A DNA stretch of 57,106 nucleotides from Pradoshia eiseniae (GTDB lineage Bacteria; Bacillota; Bacilli; Bacillales; Pradoshiaceae), in assembly GCF_002946355.1 (NCBI RefSeq), contig NZ_PKOZ01000014.1, positions 1-57,106 on the forward strand, written 5' to 3'. This document shows positions 27,738 to 37,107 of the stretch, piece after piece (the stretch's first letter is position 1; every line of letters begins with the position of its first letter). The notes beneath the pieces were generated by a model that did no database searches, was not told the DNA's origin, and was given only the letters and a program-made list of their open reading frames with translations. The position numbers and the translations under genes were made by a program.

Positions 27738-27766
27738 TTGATGTTTTTATACAACTTGTATAAAAT
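27738..27766 (+). promoter_or_regulatory. Promoter of the EmrB-type gene with embedded TetR operator
   Basis: The -35 TTGATG (27738-27743) and -10 TAAAAT (27761-27766) are 17 bases apart. Between them lies a perfect palindrome with arms TTTTATACAA and TTGTATAAAA around one C (27745-27765), so a bound repressor would exclude RNA polymerase. Confidence 0.85.
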
Positions 27767-27810
27767 CATTTAGTAAATAAATTTAGAAAAGAAGAAGAGG
27801 GACCGTATAC

Positions 27811-29295
27811 ATGAATACAGCTTTACAAGCGAAGAAGCCACCATATATGATGATTGTCATATTATTTGTTGGCGCATTCGTTTCGTTTTTAAATAACTCG
27901 TTGCTAAATGTCGCGCTGCCTTCCATTATGGTGGATTTAAAAATTTCTGATTATTCCACTGTGCAGTGGCTCGCAACAGGATATATGCTAGTGAGCGGGG
28001 TATTGATTCCTGCCTCAGCATTTCTGATTACCCGTTTTTCTAATAGAAGTCTTTATATCACATCTATGCTGATATTTACGCTTGGTACAGCGATGGCTGC
28101 TTTTGCGCCAAACTTTGCTGTCCTGTTGACAGGGCGGATGGTTCAAGCGGCCGGTGCAGCTGTCATGGGACCGCTCCTTATGAATGTCATGCTGATTAGC
28201 TTTCCGCGTGAGAAACGCGGTACAGCGATGGGAATCTTTGGCCTTGTGATGATTACGGCACCAGCGATTGGGCCGACTCTATCCGGCTATATCGTTGAAT
28301 ATTTTGATTGGCGCCTTCTCTTCATGATGATTCTGCCTCTTGCTGTAATAAGCTTATTGCTGTCAGTTTGGAAGCTTGAGAATGTCATGGAAACTGATAA
28401 GAATGCCTCCATTGATTACTTGTCCATTATCCTATCTACGTTTGGATTTGGGGGCTTGTTATATGGGGTGAGTTCAGGAAGCTCTCAAGGCTGGACCAAT
28501 CCGGTTATCCTAACAGCATTAATCGTCGGCGGTATTTCCTTGATTGCCTTCGTTACACGTCAATTAAAGTTGGAGAAGCCGTTATTGGATTTGCGTGTCT
28601 ACAAATATCCGATGTTCGCCTTGGCTTCTGTCATCGCCATCGTGAATGCGGTCGCGATGTTCTCCGGGATGATTTTAACCCCGGCCTATGTCCAAAATGT
28701 TCGTGGAATTTCACCACTTGATTCAGGATTATTGATGCTGCCTGGAGCGATTATTATGGGGATTATGTCGCCGATTACAGGCAGATTATTTGATAAGTTT
28801 GGACCGCGCATTTTAGCGTTGACAGGTCTTTCTATCACAGCGATTTCCACTTATTTGTTATCTGATTTGCAAATTGATTCGACTTATATGTATATCGTCT
28901 TGATATACACCTTGCGTATGTTTGGGATGTCCATGGTTATGATGCCAATTATGACAAATGGGCTGAACCAATTGCCAACTCGCCTGAATCCGCATGGAAC
29001 GGCTGTTAACAACACGGCCCAGCAGGTATCCGGCTCAATCGGAACGGCTGTCCTTGTCACTATTATGAACTCTGTGACAGCTTCAGAGGCAGAAAGCTTA
29101 ATGAAGGGAATGGATCCTGCAGCATTGACGGAGCAATCAACAGCGCTTCTTGGCCAGCAAGCCTTGCTTGCAGGTATCCAATACTCCTTCCTAGTGGTGT
29201 TGGTAATCAATATTATCGCGATTGTTCTTGCGCTCTTCCTAAAACGAGTGGATGTTCGCGGATATTCTGCCGTAGCAGAGCAAAAAGCTAGCTAA
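27811..29295 (+). CDS. EmrB/QacA-family MFS efflux transporter
   Basis: This 494-residue protein has about 14 membrane segments (DHA2 family). It begins with the typical FLNNSLLNVALPSIMVDL and contains the antiporter motif GRMVQAAGAAVMGPLLMNV and GIFGLVMITAPAIGPTLSGYI (given in part). It exports drugs or lipophilic compounds with H+ exchange. It is divergent from the TetR gene, resembling ycnB-ycnC of B. subtilis, and its own terminator follows. Confidence 0.9.
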   Translation: MNTALQAKKPPYMMIVILFVGAFVSFLNNSLLNVALPSIMVDLKISDYSTVQWLATGYMLVSGVLIPASAFLITRFSNRSLYITSMLIFTLGTAMAAFAPNFAVLLTGRMVQAAGAAVMGPLLMNVMLISFPREKRGTAMGIFGLVMITAPAIGPTLSGYIVEYFDWRLLFMMILPLAVISLLLSVWKLENVMETDKNASIDYLSIILSTFGFGGLLYGVSSGSSQGWTNPVILTALIVGGISLIAFVTRQLKLEKPLLDLRVYKYPMFALASVIAIVNAVAMFSGMILTPAYVQNVRGISPLDSGLLMLPGAIIMGIMSPITGRLFDKFGPRILALTGLSITAISTYLLSDLQIDSTYMYIVLIYTLRMFGMSMVMMPIMTNGLNQLPTRLNPHGTAVNNTAQQVSGSIGTAVLVTIMNSVTASEAESLMKGMDPAALTEQSTALLGQQALLAGIQYSFLVVLVINIIAIVLALFLKRVDVRGYSAVAEQKAS

Positions 29296-29304
29296 ATAGT
29301 TTTT

Positions 29305-29340
29305 AGAGCCATCTCTTTGTACGAGATGGCTCTTTTTTTT
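29305..29340 (+). terminator. Terminator after the EmrB-type gene
   Basis: AGAGCCATCTC pairs with GAGATGGCTCT and is followed by eight T. Confidence 0.9.
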
Positions 29341-29473
29341 GAGGGAGGAATCAAACAAGCTCACACAAAATAGATTATTAGAGCCAAGACTCCTGAAAAA
29401 GCAGATGTTTTGACTTCTAAGCAAATCCTATGATAGATTATCTCTACTTTGAGATTTTTGGTTTAAGGGTAAT

Positions 29474-29493
29474 TTAATCAATCGATTGATTAA
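29474..29493. promoter_or_regulatory. Perfect 20-bp palindrome before the FMN reductase gene
   Basis: The site TTAATCAATCGATTGATTAA lies 19 bases upstream of the ATG. A TTGAGA hexamer and a TTTAAT hexamer just upstream could be the promoter, so a repressor bound here would block it. No regulator gene is adjacent, and the protein that binds is unknown. Confidence 0.65.
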
Positions 29494-29512
29494 GATAAAA
29501 GGAGAAGATCAA

Positions 29513-30046
29513 ATGAAAATTGGTATTATTTTGGGCAGCACAAGAGACGGACGGGTAAGCCCGCAAGTAGGAGCATGGGTAAAGGAAATCGGAGATAAGC
29601 GCGGCGATGCTGCATACGAAATCATCGATATCGCTGATTACAAGCTTCCTTTATTGGGAGAAGTGAATGGAGATGCCTCTGGAGCGGCTGCTTGGGCTGA
29701 AGCAGTCAATAGCTGTGATGGCTTCGTCTTCATCGTTCAAGAGTACAATCACTCCATCACTGGAGCTTTGAAAAACGCACTTGATTACCTGCGAGTGGAA
29801 TGGAATAATAAAGCAGCTGGTATCGTGAGCTACGGTTCTGTAGGCGGAGCGCGTGCTGCAGAGCATTTGCGCGGCATTCTCGGCGAGCTGCTAGTGGCGG
29901 ATGTGCGTGTTCATCCAGCCTTATCTTTATTCACTGATTTTGAAAACTTTTCAGTGTTCAAACCAGCGGAAGTTCAAACGAACTCAGTCAATGAGATGCT
30001 TGATCAATTGATTCCTTGGTCCGGAGCGCTTAAAACAATTCGCTAA
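29513..30046 (+). CDS. NADPH-dependent FMN reductase family protein
   Basis: This 177-residue flavodoxin-like protein has the phosphate-binding loop LGSTRDGRVSPQVGAWV and the flavin loop QEYNHSITGALKNALDYL typical of the family. Such enzymes reduce FMN, azo dyes, quinones or chromate with NAD(P)H. I chose ATG 29513, which has an AAGGAGAAG site, rather than 29486, which lies inside the palindrome. It is monocistronic. Confidence 0.87.
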   Translation: MKIGIILGSTRDGRVSPQVGAWVKEIGDKRGDAAYEIIDIADYKLPLLGEVNGDASGAAAWAEAVNSCDGFVFIVQEYNHSITGALKNALDYLRVEWNNKAAGIVSYGSVGGARAAEHLRGILGELLVADVRVHPALSLFTDFENFSVFKPAEVQTNSVNEMLDQLIPWSGALKTIR

Positions 30047-30054
30047 TTTAATGG

Positions 30055-30090
30055 AAGGCAGAATGTGCTTGAGTACATTCTGCCTTTTTC
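30055..30090 (+). terminator. Terminator after the FMN reductase gene
   Basis: AAGGCAGAATGT pairs with ACATTCTGCCTT and is followed by a T run. Confidence 0.88.
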
Positions 30091-30185
30091 ATGCCTCCAT
30101 ACAGAAAGAACCAAAATAGGCCATCTTCATATTGTATTAGTAAGCATTTGGTCAAATGCCTATTTTAGCAGAGGAGGCATTTTTT

Positions 30186-31577
30186 ATGGGGGTAGAACTG
30201 GCTCTAATTCACTGGATTTACGTGTTGTTCATTGGTGGAATTATTTTGTTGATGGCGCTGCGCAGGGATACGTCGCTGCTTTGTATTGTTGGAGTGTTTA
30301 TAATCGCCATTATCTCAACGGAGAGCTTGACTAACTCGGTGAGCGGCGTGTTTAATAGTTTTATTTATGCAATTGGGGAGCTGTTGCCCACCATTTTGAT
30401 CATTTGTATCATTGTATCCTTAAGCAAGGTGCTGACGGATACGGGAATCAACGATGTGATGGTCTACCCGTTCACGAAAATGATGAAAACGCCCGCCTTG
30501 TCATTTTGGACAATTGGCATCATCATGATGGTTTCCTCCTGGTTTTTCTGGCCATCCCCTGGGGTGGCGCTGCTTGGAGCGGTTTTGCTTCCGGCGGCGC
30601 TTCGGGTAGGACTTCCAGGATTAGGGGTAGCGATGGCCATGAATTTATTTGGCCATGGCATCGCGTTATCAGGAGATTATGTCATCCAGGCGGCACCGAA
30701 GCTGACGGCAGATGCAGCCGGTCTTCCGGTTGGTGATGTCATAGAAGCGAGCATTCCGCTTGTTATCACGATGGGACTTGTGACGACGATAACGGCATTC
30801 TACTTCTTGCGAAGAGACATGAAAAGAGGGACGCTTAAACCTGAGCTTCCCGTCGTGCCAGAAGCTGAGGGTGAGAAAGCAGTGCTTTTGTCCTCGAGGC
30901 AGAAGAAATGGTTTGCTGTGCTTGTTCCGTTGCTATTCTTAGTTGATGTGGCGGCCATGGCAGCCTTTGATTTGCAGGGAGGAGATGCGACCTCTCTTAT
31001 TGGCGGGACGGCAATCGTCATCTTGATCGTACTCACCTTATTTGCGCATAAATCAAAGGGATTGGAGGAGACGACCTCCTATTTAATTAAAGGTTTTCAA
31101 TTCGGCTTTAAGGTGTTCGGTCCGGTCATTCCGATTGCGGCTTTCTTCTATTTAGGGGATGCCGGGTTTGCTGCTATACTTGGTGATCAGGCATTGCCGA
31201 AGGGGTCTGCCGGAATTGTCAATGATCTCGGTACCGCGCTTGCAGGCGCCATACCAATAACGAAAGAGATTGCGGCGATAACGGTGACAGGGGTCGGTGC
31301 CATCACCGGTCTTGATGGCTCGGGGTTCTCAGGGATATCCTTAGTTGGCTCGGTAGCCCAGCTGTTTGAGCATTCCATTGAGTCGGGGGCTGCAACGCTT
31401 ACCGCGCTTGGCCAAATCGCTGCTATTTGGGTCGGAGGCGGGACATTGGTGCCATGGGCGCTAATTCCAGCGGCGGCCATCTGTAATGTCAGCCCGTTTG
31501 AACTCGCACGCCGCAATTTAGTGCCGGTGCTCATCGGGCTTGCTGTGACCACTATTGTAGCGATGTTTATCATATAA
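30186..31577 (+). CDS. Multi-pass membrane transporter of uncertain family
   Basis: This 463-residue protein has about 12 hydrophobic segments in two similar halves. Gly/Pro-rich re-entrant-like stretches (FFWPSPGVALLGAVLLP and GGTLVPWALIPAAAICNVSPFELARRN) resemble ion-transporter superfamily proteins such as GntP/DctM types. A central charged loop lies near residues 205-240. I do not know the substrate. I chose ATG 30186 with an AGAGGAGG site over ATG 30156. It is monocistronic, with terminators on both sides. Confidence 0.75.
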   Translation: MGVELALIHWIYVLFIGGIILLMALRRDTSLLCIVGVFIIAIISTESLTNSVSGVFNSFIYAIGELLPTILIICIIVSLSKVLTDTGINDVMVYPFTKMMKTPALSFWTIGIIMMVSSWFFWPSPGVALLGAVLLPAALRVGLPGLGVAMAMNLFGHGIALSGDYVIQAAPKLTADAAGLPVGDVIEASIPLVITMGLVTTITAFYFLRRDMKRGTLKPELPVVPEAEGEKAVLLSSRQKKWFAVLVPLLFLVDVAAMAAFDLQGGDATSLIGGTAIVILIVLTLFAHKSKGLEETTSYLIKGFQFGFKVFGPVIPIAAFFYLGDAGFAAILGDQALPKGSAGIVNDLGTALAGAIPITKEIAAITVTGVGAITGLDGSGFSGISLVGSVAQLFEHSIESGAATLTALGQIAAIWVGGGTLVPWALIPAAAICNVSPFELARRNLVPVLIGLAVTTIVAMFII

Positions 31578-31581
31578 GAAG

Positions 31582-31612
31582 AGCAGTGGACCTAACATCC
31601 ACTGCTTTTTTG
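31582..31612 (+). terminator. Terminator after the transporter gene
   Basis: AGCAGTGGA pairs with TCCACTGCT and is followed by a T run. Confidence 0.88.
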
Positions 31613-31641
31613 CTTTGGGGTGAAAACAATGACGTGAGGCA

Positions 31642-32265
31642 TTACAAAGTAAAGTCAGCCATCGTTTCAATGTAATTGGTAGAGAGAGGTCTCAAATCTG
31701 CATTGTTATACGCATAAAAGCCGATTTCGTTTACCTCTGCGGCTTCCAGATCATTGATGGAATCCCCTATTAAAATGGTTTCTGTCTTAAGATAGCTATT
31801 CTCTTTCATAACCTGCTTAACCAGTTCGTTTTTATGAGTCGGTGAACCGTGAATCGACTTGAAATATTGCGCGATATTTAATTGCTCGCATAAATACTTC
31901 AATTCCTGCTCATCTGCTCCAGAAACGATATGGAAATTAAAATTTTCTTGGTTATCCCGAATGAACTGTACAACTTCTGCAATCAAATGCTCTGGGTTAT
32001 TCAGTTCTTCCTTCACTATTTCAGAGAATCTATTGGCATAACGCATGATTTCTATATCCTCAATAGGAGTACCCAACACATCTTCAAAGAAATACTTGAT
32101 TTTCACATAGCGGGATAAGCCGCCGTTTAGGTTATGAAAATCTAATAGTGGTTTTACCGTTTCAGCATCATACTCGTCGAAAATCTTCCTGAATCCTGCT
32201 GTTTTAATGGGCATTGAATCGATAATAACGCCATCAAAATCAAATAGAATATTTTTGATCATCAT
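31642..32265 (-). CDS. HAD-superfamily phosphatase
   Basis: This 207-residue HAD hydrolase has motif I DFDGVIIDSMP (nucleophile Asp near residue 8), motif II HIVSGA, and motif IV IGDSINDLEAA. A helical cap domain lies between motifs I and II, as in phosphoglycolate phosphatase-like enzymes. The substrate is unknown. I chose ATG 32265 (two ATG codons in a row) with an AAAGGAG site. It is monocistronic and convergent with the transporter gene. Confidence 0.86.
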   Translation of the reverse strand: MMIKNILFDFDGVIIDSMPIKTAGFRKIFDEYDAETVKPLLDFHNLNGGLSRYVKIKYFFEDVLGTPIEDIEIMRYANRFSEIVKEELNNPEHLIAEVVQFIRDNQENFNFHIVSGADEQELKYLCEQLNIAQYFKSIHGSPTHKNELVKQVMKENSYLKTETILIGDSINDLEAAEVNEIGFYAYNNADLRPLSTNYIETMADFTL

Positions 32266-32833
32266 GTTGTCTCCTTTAAGTCTCAATTTTTTCATACTAC
32301 CATATTGTTTATCTGAAAAAAAGAAGGTGTTGAATTCGGCGTTTACAGGAAGGAGTATTACTTATAGTAGTGAAAATTGTTTAATTATGTGGCATTATGA
32401 CGAATTATGCCAATGGCGGCAAGGGGTCCATAGAGCTATAAAGAGGATGTGTGGACAGTTTTACAAATGGATATGCATAACCTCAAATAGATAAGTTACT
32501 AGAGATATCGTATGACGAATAGATATCTAAACCTTAAATAAACATTCTTTTATAAGTCTATAATCATAATTTTATTCTCAATAAATAGATAGATAAGGCT
32601 AGTTTACTAAGCTGAACATTGGTTTTTCTATAAATAACAGGGAGTTTTATCATGAATATTAGCAATTTCTTTTAGAAAGGTGAAGTACAAAAGAAAAATG
32701 AGTCGAAACTACTGATTTTGTGTATTTTTATGGTATGGGTTGCAATTCATGACAAAAGTTTGAATAATTCGAAATATAAGGGAAATATTTGGGTATTTTT
32801 CTACCGCTGTATGAGAGGAGATGAAGGAGAAAC
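32266..32833. other. Spacer upstream of the Tad pilus cluster
   Basis: No gene is recognised. A candidate promoter for the pilus operon is TTGCAA (32740-32745) with AATAAT (32763-32768), 17 bases apart and 65 bases before the cpaB-like start. The rest is AT-rich without clear repeats. A 95-codon plus-strand frame overlapping the HAD gene has no start signal and is not called. Confidence 0.45.
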
Positions 32834-33589
32834 ATGCTTGAATCAAAGAGAAGAGCCATTATATTTTTACTATTATCTTTATCGCTAGCCATTATAGCCG
32901 GATTCCTAGTTTTACAGAAAGTGAAAGCAATGAATAATGATTTGGGAACGATGGTTCAAGTGTATGCGGCGAAAACAGATATTTCATCCAGACAGGAAAT
33001 AATGCCGGATATGATTACGACGAAAGAGATTCCGCAGAAATATCTGGAGGAGTATCACATCACGAATGTCAGTGACCTGGAGAACAAGGTGGCCGTGGTC
33101 CCTTTGTCTGCAGGGGATGTCATTTCTAAGAATATTTTAAAACAATCCTCTGTCGTTATGGAGGAACACAATCGTTTAATCTCTGTCATGTCTGATGAGC
33201 GGGTCATCTTTGATGAATCGCTTGAAGCGCTCGATAGGGTCGATATTATCGTATCGGAGAAGTTCGGAGATAAACCACAAACCACCATCTTTATGGAAGA
33301 TGTGAAGGTAGCGCGGATTGCGAAGAAGAGTGACAAATTCGCGGGAGTTCAATTGGAAGTCCCGCTTGAGAAAGCGCCTGAGTTAATACATATGCAGAAT
33401 TATGCAGACAGTGTTCGAATCGTAAAATCGAACGTCGGACAGCCAGCTGAAGAGCTAGAAGCAGCCGAGGAAGAGACAAAAGAAGAAAAAACGGATGTGA
33501 AAGAAGCCGAAAAAGCTCCACCTAAAGAAGAGGAAAAGGAAGAATCAAAAGACAAGAAAGATGAATCAGAAGAAAAAAAAGAAGACTAA
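32834..33589 (+). CDS. cpaB: CpaB/RcpC-like Tad pilus assembly protein
   Basis: This 251-residue protein has an N-terminal membrane anchor (about residues 8-27) and a SAF/CpaB-type domain with the sequence VQVYAAKTDISSRQEIMPDMI. The last ~50 residues are extremely rich in Glu and Lys and are probably disordered. CpaB proteins sit at the cell surface in Tad pilus systems. In Gram-positives they lack the outer-membrane secretin partner. It is the first gene of the cluster and has an AAGGAGA site. Confidence 0.85.
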   Translation: MLESKRRAIIFLLLSLSLAIIAGFLVLQKVKAMNNDLGTMVQVYAAKTDISSRQEIMPDMITTKEIPQKYLEEYHITNVSDLENKVAVVPLSAGDVISKNILKQSSVVMEEHNRLISVMSDERVIFDESLEALDRVDIIVSEKFGDKPQTTIFMEDVKVARIAKKSDKFAGVQLEVPLEKAPELIHMQNYADSVRIVKSNVGQPAEELEAAEEETKEEKTDVKEAEKAPPKEEEKEESKDKKDESEEKKED

Positions 33590-33626
33590 AAGGCTCATTT
33601 AAATAGAGATGACGGGGGAAAGCCAA

Positions 33627-34784
33627 ATGAATCAAGATGTATCATTGCTTATCATCGGAGATGAAGATAATCCTCTTTATACTGGTATAGGAGAATTCCT
33701 TTCCAGCTATCCTAAATGGGAATTAGTATCGGCGAGCCGCATGGTTGAACAATTGGAGAAAGAGGAACACACCGATATTGCCATTGTGTTATACAGGCAA
33801 GAGGCGGCCATCATAGAGGTCATTCAAACGATTAAAAAAACGAGTCCAACAACCGCAGTTGTCTTTTTGCACCATGTGCAGGATTTCCAGCTAGCTCGGG
33901 AGATATTGCGGGCTGGAGCGATTGATTATCTTGTCATACCAGATGAAAAGGAACTGCTCTCAGATAGAATTGAGTTTCTTGGCAATATGGTGAAAGTACG
34001 CAACAAGCAAGGAGGGGCAGGTTCATCGGTGTTCTCGAAAGGGCGAGGAGAGGTCATCGCTTTTTATAGCGGGAAGGGCGGAAGCGGCACAACCTTAATA
34101 AGTTCCACTTTTGCTCAAACCTTAAAGCTAGATTCAACAGCGGAAGTCATTCTCATCGATTTAAACCTCCAATATGGAGGGGTAGAAACATATCTGGGAA
34201 TCGAGGCTAACCGTTCATTGGTTGATCTAAAGCCAGTCATTCATGAGATTAGCGACAGCCATATCCGAAATGTAACCGAAAAGGAGCGTTTCTCAAAATT
34301 AGAGGTATTGCTCAGTCCGAGGGATGCTGAAATCGCGGAGGCAATCGATGAAGATTATATTAAGCGTCTCATCCGCGCCTGTAAGAGAAGTTTTGACTTC
34401 GTCATTCTGGATGTTCCTAGCCATATTGACATTACCTCCTTTGCGGCGATAGAAGAGGCAGATAAAATCTTCTATTGCATAACGCCGGATACACCTTCCA
34501 TCCGAGTTTTCAAAGGCGTGGAGGAATTATTGAAGCGCTTAGGCATTCATTTAGACGAACGCCTCGAGATAGTTGTCAACCAGGCTGGCAAGGAGGCGGA
34601 ACTTACCGGCAAAGACCTTGGCCGCTTTATCCAATATCCGTTTGCCATTGAAGTTAAAAAGGATGTTAAAGGAGTTCTTCATTCCGTCAATAAAAGTGAG
34701 CCAATCCGCAAAGAAGCCAAGGAGAAACGATTGTCCTTGGTCGCTAAGGATATCCAAAAATGGGTCAGCAGCCTGTTGAAGTAG
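33627..34784 (+). CDS. cpaE: CpaE/TadZ-like ATPase
   Basis: This 385-residue protein has an N-terminal receiver-like domain without the phospho-acceptor pattern (about residues 1-125), followed by a ParA/MinD-type ATPase domain. The deviant Walker A motif is YSGKGGSGTT near residue 150, with VILIDLNLQYGG after it and FVILDVPSHID as the Walker B region. TadZ/CpaE proteins position the pilus machine at the membrane. I chose ATG 33627 with a GGGGGAAAG site. Confidence 0.88.
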   Translation: MNQDVSLLIIGDEDNPLYTGIGEFLSSYPKWELVSASRMVEQLEKEEHTDIAIVLYRQEAAIIEVIQTIKKTSPTTAVVFLHHVQDFQLAREILRAGAIDYLVIPDEKELLSDRIEFLGNMVKVRNKQGGAGSSVFSKGRGEVIAFYSGKGGSGTTLISSTFAQTLKLDSTAEVILIDLNLQYGGVETYLGIEANRSLVDLKPVIHEISDSHIRNVTEKERFSKLEVLLSPRDAEIAEAIDEDYIKRLIRACKRSFDFVILDVPSHIDITSFAAIEEADKIFYCITPDTPSIRVFKGVEELLKRLGIHLDERLEIVVNQAGKEAELTGKDLGRFIQYPFAIEVKKDVKGVLHSVNKSEPIRKEAKEKRLSLVAKDIQKWVSSLLK

Positions 34785-34823
34785 CCAATTGCCCTATTGA
34801 CTAGTTGGAAGGGAGAGTGAACG

Positions 34824-36203
34824 ATGGCGCTATTCAGTAAAAAGAGGGATGTTCCGCAGGATTTTCCGGTCAGCGGCTATAGTACCTCGCAAACAAACCC
34901 TTATATTGATGAATTGGTAGAACACTATAAAACGAGATTATTAACAGAGACCAATCTAGAAACATTAACCTCTTTATCAGAGGGAGAGAAAAGACTGACG
35001 ATTGAGCGCCTTATCAGCACCTTCATGTCAGAGGAGAAGGTCGTTATCCCTAGACATGACAGGGAGTTGATGCTTACACGGCTAATAGATGAGTCCGTTG
35101 GATTTGGTCCCCTTGAGCCTTTATTGAATGATGAGAGCATTACAGAAATCCTTGTGAATGGGCCGGAAGAAGTCTTTGTTGAGAGAAACGGAAGACTTGA
35201 ACGCTCAGACGTTGAATTCCGTGATGAATCGCATGTCAGGCATATTATTGACCGGGTTGTAGCCCCGCTTGGCCGCCGGATTGATGAGAGCTCACCAATG
35301 GTGGATGCCCGGCTCCCAGACGGCAGCCGTGTCAATGCTGTTATTCCCCCAATCAGCTTGAATGGAACCTTAATATCTATTCGTAAATTTCGTAAAACAC
35401 CATTCGAAATGCGCGATTTGCTTGAGTTCGGTTCATTGGATGAGTCGATGATATCCTTTTTGGAATCCATTGTAGAGGCAAAATTGAACGTGTTGATCTC
35501 CGGCGGAACAGGGAGCGGGAAAACAACATTCCTAAATGCCGTTGCGAAATCGATTCCTGTACATGAGCGGGTCATCACGATAGAGGATTCGGCTGAATTA
35601 AGACTGAACAGAGGGTCTGTTGTAGGCATGGAAGCGCGTCCTGCGAATGTGGAGGGGAGCGGGGAAATCTCCATTCGGCAATTGGTCAAGAATGCGCTCA
35701 GGATGAGGCCTGACCGAATTATAGTCGGTGAGGTCCGCGGCGCGGAAGCCTTTGATATGCTGCAGGCCATGAACACCGGTCATGAAGGGTCCCTGACAAC
35801 TGTTCATGCGAACTCCCCGGCAGATGCGCTTAGCAGGGTTGAGGGAATGGTCATCATGGCAGGCATGGATTTGCCTTCCCATATTGTCCGGGAATACATT
35901 GTGGGGGCGCTGGATTATATTGTTCAAGCTGAACGCCTGTCTGATGGGAAACGGAAGATCATGAATATATCAGAAGTGTCCGTGGATGAGGATAACAAAA
36001 TTCAGATTAGAGATATCTTTACATTTAAGCGGACGGGCATGGGAGCCAATGGTGAAGTGCTAGGCTATCATACGGCAACAGGGCTTATTCCTAAAGCCCT
36101 GGAACGGATTCGTATCTTTGGTATTAAACTGGATGAACGCCTATTTACGCCAAAGGAGGAGTATTTGTATGAACGAAATGATTTACATTCCCCTACTCTC
36201 TAG
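34824..36203 (+). CDS. cpaF: CpaF/TadA secretion ATPase
   Basis: This 459-residue type II/IV secretion ATPase powers pilus assembly. The Walker A motif is GGTGSGKTTFLNAVA near residue 230. The Walker B region RIIVGEVRGAEAFDMLQAMNTGHEG and the histidine box LTTVHANSP follow. The N-terminal domain contains FGPLEPLLNDESITEILVNG. The length and motifs are standard for CpaF. It overlaps the tadB gene by 35 bases, so the two are coupled. Confidence 0.94.
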   Translation: MALFSKKRDVPQDFPVSGYSTSQTNPYIDELVEHYKTRLLTETNLETLTSLSEGEKRLTIERLISTFMSEEKVVIPRHDRELMLTRLIDESVGFGPLEPLLNDESITEILVNGPEEVFVERNGRLERSDVEFRDESHVRHIIDRVVAPLGRRIDESSPMVDARLPDGSRVNAVIPPISLNGTLISIRKFRKTPFEMRDLLEFGSLDESMISFLESIVEAKLNVLISGGTGSGKTTFLNAVAKSIPVHERVITIEDSAELRLNRGSVVGMEARPANVEGSGEISIRQLVKNALRMRPDRIIVGEVRGAEAFDMLQAMNTGHEGSLTTVHANSPADALSRVEGMVIMAGMDLPSHIVREYIVGALDYIVQAERLSDGKRKIMNISEVSVDEDNKIQIRDIFTFKRTGMGANGEVLGYHTATGLIPKALERIRIFGIKLDERLFTPKEEYLYERNDLHSPTL

Positions 36204-37104
36204 TCTGGCGGTACTGGCATTAATTGCGTGCATTTATTCCTATTTGGGCTATCGAGCGCAAAAACGCGAATGGAAGCAGAAGCTATCTTCATGGTATCCG
36301 GAGAAGAAACGAACGAGCTTTTTCAGTGGACTAGGAGATAAATTCGATAAGACTGACCGTGCGAAGGAGCTTGGCGTGAAATTGCACAATGCGAACCTTC
36401 CGCTTGCCCCGTCAGAATATCTTGCCTTTCACATATTGGGTTTCCTGGCTCTGTCAGTCCTATTTACGAATATGTTTAAAATTCCTTTTCCCTTGAATGC
36501 CCTGATTCCTTTGGGTCTATCCTATTTTGCGCATTATGCGTTGTTTATGGTGCGGAAGAATAAATATGAAGAACGGTTTAATGACCAACTAGCGGACATT
36601 TGCCGTTTGCTTGGAAATGCGGCACGGTCAGGGATGACCTTGAATCAAGGGATTGATTTAGTGGCAAGGGAAACACCGGCGCCGGCAGGAGATGAATTTA
36701 AACGCATTTCACAGGAATTAAGGCTTGGGGTGCCGCTTGAATATGCGCTTCGCTCTATTCAGAAACAAAATAAATCCAGAGAATTTCAGCTCTTTATTGC
36801 CACGCTTCTTATTCAGAAAAAAACCGGCGGCAATTTAGCGGCCATTCTTGAATCAATGTCCAACACATTAGAGGATCGAAAAATCCTGAATCAATCAATC
36901 AAAACGATGACAGCTGAACAAAAGTACATCTCGTATATCGTTCCAGCTATGCCAATCTTTCTTGTGTTAATCATGAATGCCTCAATGGATGGATTTGTCG
37001 ACCCATTATGGACGGGCCCGGGAATCGTATTGCTCTGTTTATTTATTGCAGGTGTGGTGCTCTCTTTCTTTCTGATTCGAAAAATTACAAATATAAAGGT
37101 GTAG
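36169..37104 (+). CDS. tadB: TadB-like inner membrane platform protein
   Basis: This 311-residue protein has an N-terminal membrane segment, a pair of segments in the middle and further C-terminal segments around a T2SSF domain (LADICRLLGNAARSGMTLNQGIDLV). TadB pairs with TadC as the membrane platform on which CpaF acts. I chose ATG 36169, inside the end of cpaF, because an AAAGGAGG site precedes it. Confidence 0.9.
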   Translation: MNEMIYIPLLSSLAVLALIACIYSYLGYRAQKREWKQKLSSWYPEKKRTSFFSGLGDKFDKTDRAKELGVKLHNANLPLAPSEYLAFHILGFLALSVLFTNMFKIPFPLNALIPLGLSYFAHYALFMVRKNKYEERFNDQLADICRLLGNAARSGMTLNQGIDLVARETPAPAGDEFKRISQELRLGVPLEYALRSIQKQNKSREFQLFIATLLIQKKTGGNLAAILESMSNTLEDRKILNQSIKTMTAEQKYISYIVPAMPIFLVLIMNASMDGFVDPLWTGPGIVLLCLFIAGVVLSFFLIRKITNIKV

Positions 37105-37107
37105 TCT

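Noticed and set aside
32207-32494. 95-codon plus-strand frame before the pilus cluster
   Set aside because: The first part is antisense to the HAD gene and no start signal precedes it. The second part has no recognisable motif.
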